DNA from: Smittium mucronatum
Taxonomy: Eukaryota > Kickxellomycota > Harpellomycetes > Harpellales > Legeriomycetaceae
NCBI GenBank assembly: GCA_001953115.1
Contig: LSSL01002112.1
Coordinates: 1 to 21,429 of the forward strand
Reading direction: 5' to 3'
DNA: 21,429 bases
Shown here: positions 1 to 11,100 of the stretch, one piece after another
Layout of the letters: each line of letters starts with the position of its first letter
How positions within the stretch are numbered: position 1 is the stretch's first letter
Notes under the pieces: model-generated
Told to the model about the DNA's origin: nothing
What the model saw: only the letters and a program-made list of their open reading frames with translations
The model's database searches: none
Position numbers and translations under genes: made by a program

Positions 1-10
1 GGGAGTATCG

Positions 11-3000
11 CTAGCAAAACGGATTGTTTTTTGATTCGAAAAACTGTTCAGCCGAGACTTCGGTGTTTACAAGTTTGGGCGGATTGGTGGTTTTCTGGAA
101 AGTCTTATACCGAGATCCAGATATATCGTTCTGAAGATCGCCGAAACCAGACTGGGAAATGGTGTGAGGAGAGGAAGGAACAGAAACTTTCTGATCAGTA
201 GATCTTTTGTCATTACAAAGCGGGGGAATGGCCAACAGATCGGGATTTTGGGGACTGGACGGTGATCCGGAAATATGAGTGTGTATTTCTTGCGATGCGG
301 TGGTTGTGGTTGTAGAAATAACATACTTTTCAGAATCAAAAGATGAGATGGGTGGGCAATCCTCAACTCCGCTTTGGTCGAAGCAAGAATGTTCTTGATG
401 GTCAGGCTCTCGAGAGTAAATGTCGGGTAAGTGATCATTTTCTTTTGGAGATAATGGACGTGAGGTCTTAGGCCCAACCGTGTCGGGAATTTTTGGGGTA
501 GGGTTTTCGACGATTTTCGGACCACTATTCGCAATGTTTCCTAGCTTTGCTTTTTTACTACTTGGGTTTTCAGGATGAATGAAAGTTTCTTGTGAGACCC
601 TGTATTTTCGCTGCCTTTTGCTAAAAGTTGAAGAAGAAGAGGTATTGGCTTCATATCTTGAATGAGTATCAGTGGGCTCATTGCCATGTAATTCGAGTGA
701 GTTCTCATCAGTCATTAGATTCGATTTATCAGGATGGCAAAAATCAAAAGAATCATCATTGCTGGTTTCATTATCAGTGTTTAAAACAATCGCCTGTTTC
801 TTTCTTGGATTGGTATCATAGTTGCCAGTATCAATATCTGCGGGATTTGTATTCAACGGTTCAAGAATAGAAGAGTTTTTTGGTGGCAAAGGTTTAGGAT
901 CATCATGCTGACTTCGAGTATGAGTGTCGGATACTTCACTAAAATATGCTGCTGGTTTACTGCTCGGTTTAGAATCATCGAATACATTTGCAGAAACTCC
1001 AGATGGAAACGGTCTGTTTGTATTTGGAGAATTATTGTCAGCCAAAGGAGTGAAAGCTTTTGTATGTATGTGGTTCCTGTAATCTTGTCTTAATGAATCA
1101 TGTCTTTTGGAAATTTCAATTTCATCAACAGTTTGGGAAGGATAGAAATGGGGGTTTGCGTGATCTGATTTTTCAAGCTTAGATTCGATATTAGAAATAT
1201 TGGAGCTAACAGAAGAGTCACGTGAATCTATCTCTGAAGTTACTGGGTTTTGAGGTTCGAAGGTATCATTGGATTTTAAGTCTCGATTAAAATCATTAAA
1301 ATTTTTATCAATAGTTAAACTGGCAGAGCTACTAACAAGATAATCTCTATTAATTTTTTTATCTAAATAATAGTTAGAATCATTGGTCAAATCTTTTCCG
1401 GATACACTAGTAGGAGATTTTTTAGGGGGTCTATTTTCCGCTAAAAGATTATTTTTAACTTCTAGTTTGGTAACCAAATCATCATCAGTTTCAGTTGTGT
1501 CACCACTGCTGCTTTTTCTAAAAACGGGATCCGCAAACTGGTTTTTAGAAACATTTCTTGATGAATCGAGTTTGATTTTTGACGGACTGGTGTATTCCCT
1601 GAAGATGGAACGAGTTGTATTTCGTGAGCGATTTTGGGAGATTTGATCTCTTGGATGTTTATAAAATTTATTTTCCATAGTCATCTTTTCAGAGTCTGAT
1701 GGTATTCTGGAGTGGTTATCGATGGCATTATGTTCAAAATTGGTTGATGAATGAATATTATTTGAGCTTTGGTTTCCATACGGGGTTGGGGCATCAGTTT
1801 TTTGTGAAGAACTTTTTCTTATATTGTGCAGAGGCGGATTGATATAAGCTCGAGTCTTTGACCTATCTTCATCACTTGAAAAATTATTAGCTACCTGTCT
1901 ATTCAATTGCCTGACCTTAATTTTTATAACCTTTTTGGAATGTTGGGGAGTTGAAAACTGAGAGGCCTTATTGAAATGCGGCATAGGAGTAGGAGATTGC
2001 AGCGTTGGCCGGCTGTATTTCGATTTTTCACATGGAGATCCAAATGGATTAGGTCTTGAGTGAGGGTAATAGTTCTCACTAGAAAACTTATTTGAAGATG
2101 GTTCTTCACGGGGAGATACAAATTCAGGTATTATAGACCGGGACTTTCTGCTTATTATTTCGGACATTGGATATCTCGAATCCTAGAATAAAAAAGGGAA
2201 TATATCGGTATAAAAAAAATAAATAAAAAAAGAAACTTGGTAAAATAAATAATAAATAAAAGCTTACTCTTGAGGCCGAATCTATAAAGGAGTTACGTTT
2301 CTTGTTTAAAGGTATTGGTGAGAATGGAGGGAGATTGGCGCATTCTTCATCGGTTTCTGTGGTATCACCGTCAACTCTATCTTCGCGATGACCTTCACCT
2401 TCTTTATTCGTAGATTTCTGAATTTTGGAACCTAAGGTAGAATGATGGGACAAATCAACTGATTGAAGAGTGGTTTTTTTCCTTTTTTTAAGAGAGGATT
2501 TCTGCAAAATGCTTTTAGAATGGTTTGGAAAGGCTCTAAATGGATCATCGGAGGTAGGGGCAGCAGATTTTTTATATTTTGCATTATGGAGAATAGTTGG
2601 GCTGTTTGACGGGGAGATCTCTCTAATTTGTTCAGTGTTGGGCTCAGTGGCATAATAGCTAGACGTTCTTACTGGGGTATTAAAACTATTAGACTTTAAA
2701 AAAGAACGATCTACAACAAGAGAATTTGGGATTTTTGGGTTATGAGACAAGGAGGAATGCTTAAATCGAAGAGGAGTTTTAGAGATATAAAGCTGTCTGG
2801 CTGAATCGAGTTTATCGCGGTTAGAAATTTCTAATGAATAAATATTATCGTCATTATCTTTCGATAGATCGAGTTTAGCAGCGTCTGATTTTGAAAACAA
2901 GCTGTTATTAGTGTAGCCAAAAGCATCTCCTTTTTGATGATGGTTAGGGGAAATAATCGTATGGGAAGAAATATTTCGGGGAGGAATATGAGCAGCATCA

Positions 3001-4113
3001 ATTCTCGAAAGCAGCTTCGGTTTTGCTAAAACGGTTGGAGAAGTCAGAAGGTTTTGGTGGCTGTCGTTGATTTTTTTCAGGTCGAGTTGATGAAAGTTAT
3101 GAGTATTAATACTTTCAGGAGACCTACTGGCAGAAAATGGTCTTAATAGACGCCGGGCTTTAGTGCTGCGTCGTTGCCAGCTTTCTTCATCTTCAGATTG
3201 GGTTGAATCGCTGCTTTCGTTTTTTAAGGGGGTATTTTTGAAAGATGATTCGTCTATAATAGATTTGGGTTTATTTTTAGAGATTGGGGTTGTGATTAAA
3301 AGGCTATTTGTGAGAGGAGTTAATGAGAAGTTGGGCTTAAAATTATCAGATTTCGAATGAATGACAGGAAATAGACCGTTTTTAGGTTGGGATTGATTGG
3401 GGGAGGCTTCTTTGATTGATTTATTTAATTTGACGGGGGTGATTGGGATATTTGGAGAAGTGGAGCGGTTGATAGAGGGACTGTTCATAGTGACATAGGC
3501 GAGTACGTCTAAATGATTAGTTGAACTAGTTATAGGACCACTAGCCTCCTCGTACTCTTCATGCATTTTTGAATAGCTATTGATGTGGGTTTCACTGACC
3601 TTTTTATTTTGAAGATCGAAATTAATGTGTTTAGGGCTTTTAGAGGGGATTGATTTTTGATTACCAGAGCTATTAAATTTTGAATAGTCCTTTATAACTG
3701 GGGCGGTTTGGCGGTTGTTAAATTTGTTTGACGTGGAACTACGAGTATTGTTAGAAAAAACAGAGATTTCAGCACCTGAAGATTGAGGGGCATTATTTTT
3801 TATAGAAGAAAGTTTTGAATTTAAATCACTAGGAGTTTTTTCACTTTTGGGGAGATTTTTATTATTTTTAGATAGTTTTGGGGAATCTAATATTTTAAAA
3901 AGATGTTTTTTGCTTTAATAAAAAATGATAATATTGAAGTAAAAATATTCTTAATGGGTAGTACTGTTGATTTGATGGAAGGGGTTTAAAAAGAAAGTGA
4001 GAATTTAAGATAAATAAAGAAAGTGGAGGGGAATTACTGGTTATTTTAGAGACATCGGTAATATTACTTATTGCAGATCCAGAGAAAGTGGCGAGGTTAT
4101 TTTCGGAGGTCAT
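11..4113 (-). CDS. Predicted 1288-aa Ser/Asn-rich, probably nuclear and phospho-regulated protein (3 exons, family not recognised)
   Basis: Exons are 4113-4038, 3886-2268 and 2182-11; all three join in frame through GT...TAG introns. I do not recognise the family. The protein is hydrophilic and rich in Ser, Asn, Lys and Asp, with no membrane segment or globular fold that I can see. Visible motifs in spliced numbering: four TPx[K/R] full CDK consensus sites near residues 175, 244, 396 and 429 and one SPSK near 764; basic clusters KKRKK (492-496) and KRQRK (about 1087) that resemble nuclear localisation signals; a KEN motif at 1145-1147; and a duplicated acidic motif, GDTTETDEE (532-540) and GDTTETDDD (792-800). 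These suggest, by inference only, a nuclear cell-cycle-regulated scaffold. The start at 4113 is the first ATG of the short first exon. The stop is 10 nt from the window edge. A GTAAAC near position 70 could be a donor to a further exon outside the window, so the C-terminus is uncertain. Confidence 0.72.
2183..2267 (-). other. Intron 2 of the 1288-aa gene (85 nt)
   Basis: Donor TCAAGA|GTAAGC at 2267 and acceptor TTCTAG|GATTCG at 2183, in phase 0. The intron is extremely T-rich. Read through, it would encode a hydrophobic Phe/Leu tract quite unlike the flanking protein. Splicing joins two long open frames of matching composition. Confidence 0.85.
3887..4037 (-). other. Intron 1 of the 1288-aa gene (151 nt)
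   Basis: Donor ACCA|GTAATT at 4037 and acceptor ATATTAG|AT at 3887. Removing it joins the ATG-bearing 25-codon first exon (phase 1) to a long frame that is open upstream of the next ATG (3566) and has the same Ser/Asn/Lys-rich composition. The alternative acceptor CAACAG inside the intron leads to a stop codon, so it was not used. Confidence 0.65.
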
Positions 4114-4161
4114 TCCAAGAGAAAAAATTAAGAGTAAATAAGCGATAAGTAAAGGGAAAGT

Positions 4162-4230
4162 TCGAGTTGTTTGATTGGGGGAAGCAGTTTTAAAAGATTT
4201 AATTATTTTTTAAACCAAAAACTCGAGTTG
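4162..4230 (-). promoter_or_regulatory. Two direct copies of CAACTCGA upstream of the 1288-aa gene
   Basis: The 8-mer TCGAGTTG occurs on the + strand at 4162-4169 and 4223-4230, so CAACTCGA is read twice on the coding strand about 50 and 110 nt before the ATG at 4113. The surrounding coding-strand sequence is pyrimidine-rich, as is common in fungal promoters. A regulatory role is inferred from position only; the factor is unknown and the pair could be coincidental. Confidence 0.25.
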
Positions 4231-4990
4231 AAAGAATCTCTAGAATGAGACAAATTAAAAAAAAAGAAACTAATTCAATTGGGTATTGTAACTTCTAATG
4301 TTTTAAAAAATGGGAAAAGAAAAGAAAATAATTTAAGGGTAGAAAGTTTATACCTCTGAGGAATTGAGGAGCACAGATCAAGATTTTCAACCGAGATAGG
4401 ATAGATAAAAGGGCAGAGAAAGGGAACGAAATTCAAGGCGGGCAAAAATTCAAACAAGAGTCGTTTGCATAAAATAATAATAAAAACAAATTCAAGGTGA
4501 AAGTTAAATTACGAAATAGGCTTTCTTAATAAGTTAGAGAGGATAAGGAAAGTGGGCAGTTATGGGACAAGGAGGATAAGAAAAGACAATAGTATAGATA
4601 GGGTATAAAAAAGATATAGAATGTAAAAAATGGAAAAGTGCTTAAAAAGGCAGATAAGTTTTCTAGATTGAATATTTATAAAAGTTAACAGAAGCCAGAA
4701 AAGAGAAAATACATACAGAGTAAAATAAAGAGTATATTTAAATCGAAGAATATACGAGAAAACATTAGGCGACACGCCGGATTCACGCCAATGGAATCGA
4801 TAGCTGAGCAATTGAAGGAATTTATTTTTGGATGTTTTTTGTCAACAAGAGCAAATTTATAAGAGTTCAGCAGTCAATAAATATAATGAAACTAATGTAA
4901 ACAAAAATGAAAAGAGCCAATGAGATGCGGATATTGTTTATGCTGATTTTTATTGGATAGAACTATTTAGCTTTTAGAGAGAGGTTTGAT

Positions 4991-5039
4991 CCAGCGCTTA
5001 AACAGAGCTGGCAAACTTTTACCACTGCCCATTCGCTGG
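4991..5039. other. Short inverted repeat CCAGCG / CGCTGG
   Basis: CCAGCG at 4991-4996 and CGCTGG at 5034-5039 are perfect 6-bp complements enclosing a 37-nt loop in an otherwise AT-rich region. They could form a hairpin in either transcript. A second short pairing inside the loop (GGCA with TGCC) is possible. There is no recognised RNA family; chance is a reasonable alternative. Confidence 0.25.
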
Positions 5040-5420
5040 GAGTTTAGTTGCAAGCTCTTTTACTTTATAATTATTTTTTTTACGGCGATTGGAATTAGCA
5101 TTCCCAGCAGCATAATGAGGAAATGGGATTGGACACCACTCCGCACTTTCTCCCCGTAGCAATAAAGAGCTGCACTTGTTGGCCAACATGGAAATGTACT
5201 AGATAAGAAGACGAGATATACCGTATAGACTACATATGGGCAAAAAATGTATAAATAACACGTTGTCTTTCTTTTTTTTTGATTCTGAAAAAGAGACGCA
5301 AGCCTGGACATGCATGAGTCTAAACCAATTGGGGGAGGGTGTTGGTATTTAGAGCATATATTTAGGATACAATGTATAAAAAAGCCACCAACCAAAATGG
5401 CATTTTTGGATATCAATGCG

Positions 5421-5485
5421 CCCTTCGTTCATTCTCCCCTGCTCGCGCGTCAGATTGTTCTCCACACTTGTTTATAGGCGAAGGG
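5421..5485. other. Inverted repeat CCCTTCG / CGAAGGG in a GC-rich patch
   Basis: CCCTTCG (5421-5427) and CGAAGGG (5479-5485) are perfect complements around a 51-nt interval that contains the GC-rich CTCGCGCG. The patch stands out from the AT-rich surroundings and sits close to the composition switch of the intergenic region. Function unknown. Confidence 0.3.
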
Positions 5486-5610
5486 AATATAAACAAGCAT
5501 GGGAGTGAGGATACAAGAAAGGAATTTTTCGACACACGATCAAAAAAATAAATAAAAACTAAAAGTAGTGCAATTCACGAGAATTTGTCAACTGGATACT
5601 TTTTTTGGGA

Positions 5611-5665
5611 TGGGAGTAGAGTGGAGCGGATAATAGTGGAGTGGAACGGAGTAGAGTGGAGTAAA
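5611..5665 (+). repeat. GGAGT/GTGGA simple tandem repeat
   Basis: About 55 bp made of imperfect GGAGT-type pentamer-like units (GGGAGTAGAGTGGAGCGGA, then AGTGGAGTGGAACGGAGTAG). It is strongly purine-rich on the + strand and looks like a short degenerate microsatellite. Confidence 0.7.
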
Positions 5666-6211
5666 GCTTTCAATATAACTGCCCGTTGAGTAGACAAATA
5701 GTATCAGCAAAAATATAATATAAAGCAAAATTTACCCGTAGGTGATTATTTGTCTGGCTCTCTATACCGAATGAAACTTGTAATACGCCGAGATTTCGTG
5801 TTTTAAGGAAATAACCAACCAGCTAGCCGAAAAACATACAGTATTTCTTTTTAGTAAATTGACATTATGTTTTTTAGTAATGGAAAATTTCCTGCTAGCG
5901 GTAGATTTTTTCCTTATTTAGCCATAGTTACGTAAAGATCCAAGAAAAGCGCAATAATTTATCCATTTCGATCGCGAAAAAGATGAATAATGCTGGTTCT
6001 TAGTCTCTGTGGATTGGTGTTTTTTTTACTTTTATCTAGAAAGAGCGAATAGTGGATCTAAAAGAATGTGCTTTTTATTGTCTCAACTCTTTCTGCAGGA
6101 GCGAGTGGGATTCTTTTTTCGCTGCTTGATTATTCACTGCCAGCCTTTTTAAAGTTTGCAGGACCGACTCCAGTTTCTGTATCAACTGTTCTTGTTACAT
6201 TTAGAACGAAT

Positions 6212-6240
6212 CCCCTATCCCCTATCCCCTATCCGCCCTA
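6212..6240 (+). repeat. (CCCCTAT)3 tract followed by CCGCCCTAA, telomere-like
   Basis: Three perfect consecutive CCCCTAT units occupy 6212-6232 and run into CCGCCCTAACCAACCAACC. The complement is ATAGGGG, which resembles but does not match the common TTAGGG telomere unit. It may be a simple repeat or an interstitial telomere-like scar. Confidence 0.6.
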
Positions 6241-8123
6241 ACCAACCAACCGTGCAAACATGCAACTAGAGGTTTTCTAGTTAAGCCGCAAAATACTTTT
6301 TTTAACCTCTCTGCATTTCGCACCGTATTTGGATTCTCTATTAAGACTATATTTATAAATTTTATACCTAATTGGCTCCCTCACTCTGGGTTTAAACATC
6401 CTGTTCTGCTGCAAAACAAGATCTTTTGCGGCTATAAACTGACTTTATGCATGCATCCAATGGCCGATAAATGGTGAGAACAAATCCGATTTCGATGGTT
6501 TGCATGTATAATTGGTCAGAGAATAGTATACTCCTGGCTATATATGTTCCACTGAAATACCCCTATTTCTCAAAATCTATCCAATAATCCCATTTATCTA
6601 GTTGGACTATTTTTGCCAAACTGCAACTATAGACAAAACAAATTCGTTCCTTACATCACCCGGCATTTAGCCGGCCCCAAGAGTTCTAGCCCAGGAGTAG
6701 CTGATAGCAGGACCTACAAAAAATAAACTATTATAAAATTGCAAAAAATTCCACTTTTCTCAACTTCCTCCTCTGCTCCGCTCCCCTCCCATCCTATCAC
6801 ATTAACCAGCAAAACCCCATCTCCATCTCTGGTTGGAAACTGCGGTGAACATCTTTTAATAATATAGCTTTGTATTCAAATCGGCATTTATGCATAATGA
6901 ATTCTGAATCGAATACCAGAAAAAAAATACTACTAATGCAACTATAATCTCTAATTTTTCAGACTTTTTCGTACTGATTTGCGAATAAAATTATTTTAAA
7001 TTTTAATATATGTCCAGATTTGGATCTTTTCACTTTTTTTGCCATTTACCTAAAAATCGTTCGTCTATTTCCATTATTTACGTCTCTTTTTTTTTTTTAT
7101 CTTTTACTACATAAATTATTTTCCCATACTTCTATTTTTGTGAATAAGGTTGAACAAACTCCATTATCGGAATTCTTTATATAAATAAAATTCCTAATCC
7201 ATCTGCGTTTTTGGCTCGTGGATCCTCTTTTTTTTTTTATAGTTTCATCGCTGGTTTTTCTGGGACGTGGAAACGACTTTTAGCTACCTTTGCTCTCTCT
7301 TGCCCTCTCCCCCGTTCTTTCTGAATAAATATATATCCTTTTAATAGCCAGAAGTTTTCTTTCCTGGACCAAATAGACCCATCTGAAAATTACCTTAAAC
7401 TATCGAATATACATTTAATTTACGCTAAATGTCTCAGATTGCCTATTCAAGTTTTTTTTTTATATTTCGGCTAACTCTTAATCCAAACCCGTCATTGATT
7501 CCTGCAATAAAAACTCCCATATGATCTCCAGATTTATACATATTTATATCTATACCTTTCGTTCCTATTGCTAACTTTTGTAGATCTTTTTCTTTTAATC
7601 CCATCTCTTCCCCCCTATATCTTCCTCCTACAATATTTTCTTTACATTTTCTAACTCACTTTCCTACCTCTCCTCATCCATCATTTCGTTTACTGGAATG
7701 CGCCTATGCATTTAAATATAATCAATAGAACCACAAATCTCTTTATCAAAACGATTTCACCCAATGTATTTCTCAGCTCATTTCAAATACTTTTTATCAT
7801 TTTTTTCGTCAATTCTTGTATTCCTCTTGATAACTTGCTCGATCAGGAATAATCTTACGTTCCAAAAATTCTCCTAACTACCTCTTCCACAGCTCCGTTT
7901 TATTTTGAATTTACTAAAACTCCGTATAGTTAATATGCATCTTTAACTACTTTGCATGTTCCCGCCATTTCCCTCTTTGTGACTCTTTTAATTTTGCATA
8001 TTTTTCATATTGAGCTCAACAATAACAGTTCTTGCAAATTAAAATATAGAAATGCCTAAACTCAATAGATTTTTTTTTAAAAAAAAAAAAAGAAAAGCTT
8101 AAATAGTTCATTTTCTCATTAGC

Positions 8124-8129
8124 TTTATT
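8124..8129 (-). terminator. Candidate polyadenylation hexamer AATAAA overlapping the stop codon
   Basis: On the minus strand the gene ends GAG CAA TAA A, so AATAAA spans the stop codon of the chitin synthase-like gene. A long A/T tract (8070-8092) follows about 35 nt downstream. The hexamer is a recognised eukaryotic poly(A) signal, but fungal signals are loose, so use of this one is uncertain. Confidence 0.3.
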
Positions 8130-11100
8130 GCTCATCTGGCTTTCTCTCAACCCAAATTCTATCCATTGAAAGTAATGCCGTGGTTGGAATCCAAATGTAA
8201 TAAAATGGTAACCCAAAAACTATATACACTACCAAATAACAAAACATCCTCCACTCTCCAAAACAAACATATATCAATCCTGACATTCCAAACACTGTCC
8301 CAAACGACCCTACTATCATAACGCTCGTAATTTCTGTCATATCCATCTGTCTGAAGAATACAAAAAAATAAAACAGTCCTAGCAAAGGACTTAACATTAA
8401 CATTGATAGCCTGATTGTATAACCAATCTTCTTGATCGTGTATATCCCCTTTATTAATAGCAACTCCAAAACCAAATGAATCCGCGTCTTTATCCATTGT
8501 CTCTCCTTTGTGTCTAAGTCATATATGTTACTATACTCTGGAAATGTCGCTCTGGCTCTATAATCAAATTCCCATCTCGAATGTGGATACCTTCTAGTTA
8601 TCAATAGATCCATTATTGTTTCTCCCCCAATATTCAACATCTGTCTATTATGCATTGTATTTTTGATAAATTGTTCTGACTCAGATAATAGCCCCATGCT
8701 ACCCAAAAATGTCTTATCACCCCCTTCCATTATTCTGTACATCGTAAAGCTCTTGTCTCGAAAATATTTAGCTCCCATCAAACACCCAAAGTATGGATTG
8801 ATGACATATCTCAAGTGAGATTCAAATGTTTGTAATATCTTTGGAACTGATATCCCTTCATATCCTGTAGCTAATATCCCTTGTAAGGCATTGACTTTTG
8901 CCTTTTTCTTCATTTTTCTTACCATGCTTTCTATCGAATACTTTTCTATTGAAGCCCCAGCTTCAACCAACAGAAAATACTCAAATGTATTAATCGGATA
9001 ATTTATCGCCAAGAATGAGTTATGTAACTCATCCTCTAAAAAGATTGCGTTTCTTTCTGGCCTTTCTATATCAGTATCTTTGCCCTTGGTATACTCCTTA
9101 GAATCATCAGAACTGGACCCCTCTGCTTTTCTATACAAATTTTGTCCTCCAGGCACGGGTTCAAAAGTTATAGCACTTGAAATGCTTTGGATGCTTTCAG
9201 TACCGCGGAATAACCCCAAGGTTAGCATAATCGAATCCAAATGGCCCTGGTATGAATCTTTAGCAACCACTATATATGAAATTGAGCGTCCGTTTTTCTC
9301 ATACACTCCCTTAAATACTCGAGCAAATAAGAAATCTGCAAATCCCTCAATTGAATCTCCAGAATTTCCCCGATTTTCGTTCTGGTTCAGAAAATGCAAA
9401 TCTTGCCCTTGGCTCCCGTAAATTTTCGGATCAGGCTCATCGCCCCTATAATGTAACTCCACAAGGAATCTTCTCAGTACGTCTTCATCTCCATCAATTA
9501 CAGCAAACAATACCAGATTTTCAACGGGATAAGAACTGTTCAATATAGAATAAATTGTTGAATAAATCGTTTCTGTAGATTCTTTGTTCGCCATCAAGGC
9601 TACAATAACTTTACTGTGTCCTGTACCATTTTCCATATGACCCTGGTATTCCTCTGAAGGCAAAATTGTGAAATCAGATGCGTCTTTAGATAAGGGATAC
9701 ATATTTTCATTTAAGAAATTATTGTTAGACTGAGTATATAATCTAATCGGGTCATCAGTGTCTTTTTTAACATCTCCAATATCATTTCTTAAACTACTGG
9801 ATCCAGGGCTGTTTGCTTCATTAAATTTTCCTTGATGATTGGTATTTTGAAATCCAGCCCTGTTGTCTATATTTAAGCTCATTGAGTTCTTGGAGGGATT
9901 TGAAATTTTAATTCGAAAGAGTATTTGAAAATAAATGAGAGTCTGGAAAAGGAATCCTAAAAGCATAGGGGACAGCAGTAGCCATTCAAAAACTCCAACG
10001 CCGACGCACGCGTACGATGTTGCAGACCTATTAGTGACTCCTCTAAGAAAAAAAGGATCGAAGCAGGCAGCATAAGGATAAGAATCAGCAAGATTTAAAG
10101 CTTTGAGTTTTGCTGAAATATCTTCCCCTTTATTGTACAGAATTATCTCTAAAATTTCAGGGCTTATAAAATTGGTAGTTTGGTTAATGTTTAGAGTGTT
10201 GACGCCATCAATTGTGGAAAAAGTAACACTGTACTTTAAATACGTGGAAAAGTCATAAATACTTTTATCTATAATTACATAATGATTGGGATAGCTCTCT
10301 TCTTTATATAATGGCGATAATGAAAAATAACTCATCCCAATTCTGTTACGATTGAACAAGCTTACATAATCTTTATTATCCTCGTTGGCGTTGTTAAAAA
10401 ACTCCAAGTTGTAAAAATTATCTAGGTCGGCACCATAGCTGCCATACCAACTACGCGCTAGACTAGAATTGTAGTTACAATTGGACATAAAGGATACGTA
10501 CTTTGTGGCCTCATCATCTTTGGGATCCATATACTCACTATAGGGTATAAAAAACTCAGATACGTCGGTACCTGAGTAAGGTTGAAGCAGCTTATAAAGA
10601 GTTGAACCATCATTAGGGGTAAACTTTGAGACGTATCCAAGGGAACTAAAGTACCTATTCTTAGATATGTAGTCACTTGAGTATAAATAGTTAGAATTAC
10701 ATGTGGAACTGGAAACCAGAAAAGCAATCATGACTAAAAAGGATATCACAAGAACAATGAATATAGTATAGCCAAAAAAATTCATTGCCGCATTTTCTGA
10801 ATCTATTTTAAACCCAAATATATTAGGGTTGAGGTTATCATTGAAATTCAGAGGGTTATCGATGAATCTATTTACTACTCTGATTGCTTCAACTATTCGC
10901 CTTCTAGAGGCTAATGAGTAAGAAATGGGTAGATTTCTCTCAGTATTTAGGCCCCTTGTGTCTGGAAACAAATTGATATTCGCATTGATTTCACGTCTAA
11001 ATCCAATTAATTTGAATTTCTCCTTAGTGAAGGATGAAGGTGATATCACTACAAAACTCAGAGGATCTTCCATGTTAACTAAATCAATTAAAATATCTTT

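Larger units (their letters stand above)
4114..8124. other. Intergenic region of about 4 kb with a strand-composition switch
   Basis: No convincing protein gene, tRNA or rRNA was found. The longest frames here (118 aa on the minus strand at 5060-5416, 83 aa at 4560-4811) are hydrophobic, lack recognisable motifs and read like chance frames. From 4.1 to 5.7 kb the + strand is purine-rich (GGAAAG, GGATAAG runs). From about 5.8 to 8.1 kb it is pyrimidine-rich (CTCCCCTCCC, CTCTCCCCC, TCTTCCTCC). The left half includes the promoter of the gene starting at 4113. The right half holds the 3' flank of the chitin synthase-like gene and may carry a + strand non-coding transcript, which is only an inference. 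Confidence 0.5.

Noticed and set aside
5060..5416. 118-aa minus-strand reading frame
   Set aside because: Hydrophobic with irregular composition, no motif, isolated in non-coding DNA; no intron-linked partner frame found.
4114..8124. tRNA or 5S rRNA genes
   Set aside because: No GGTTCGANTCC-type B box with a matching A box and acceptor stem, and no 5S-like internal control region, was seen on either strand.
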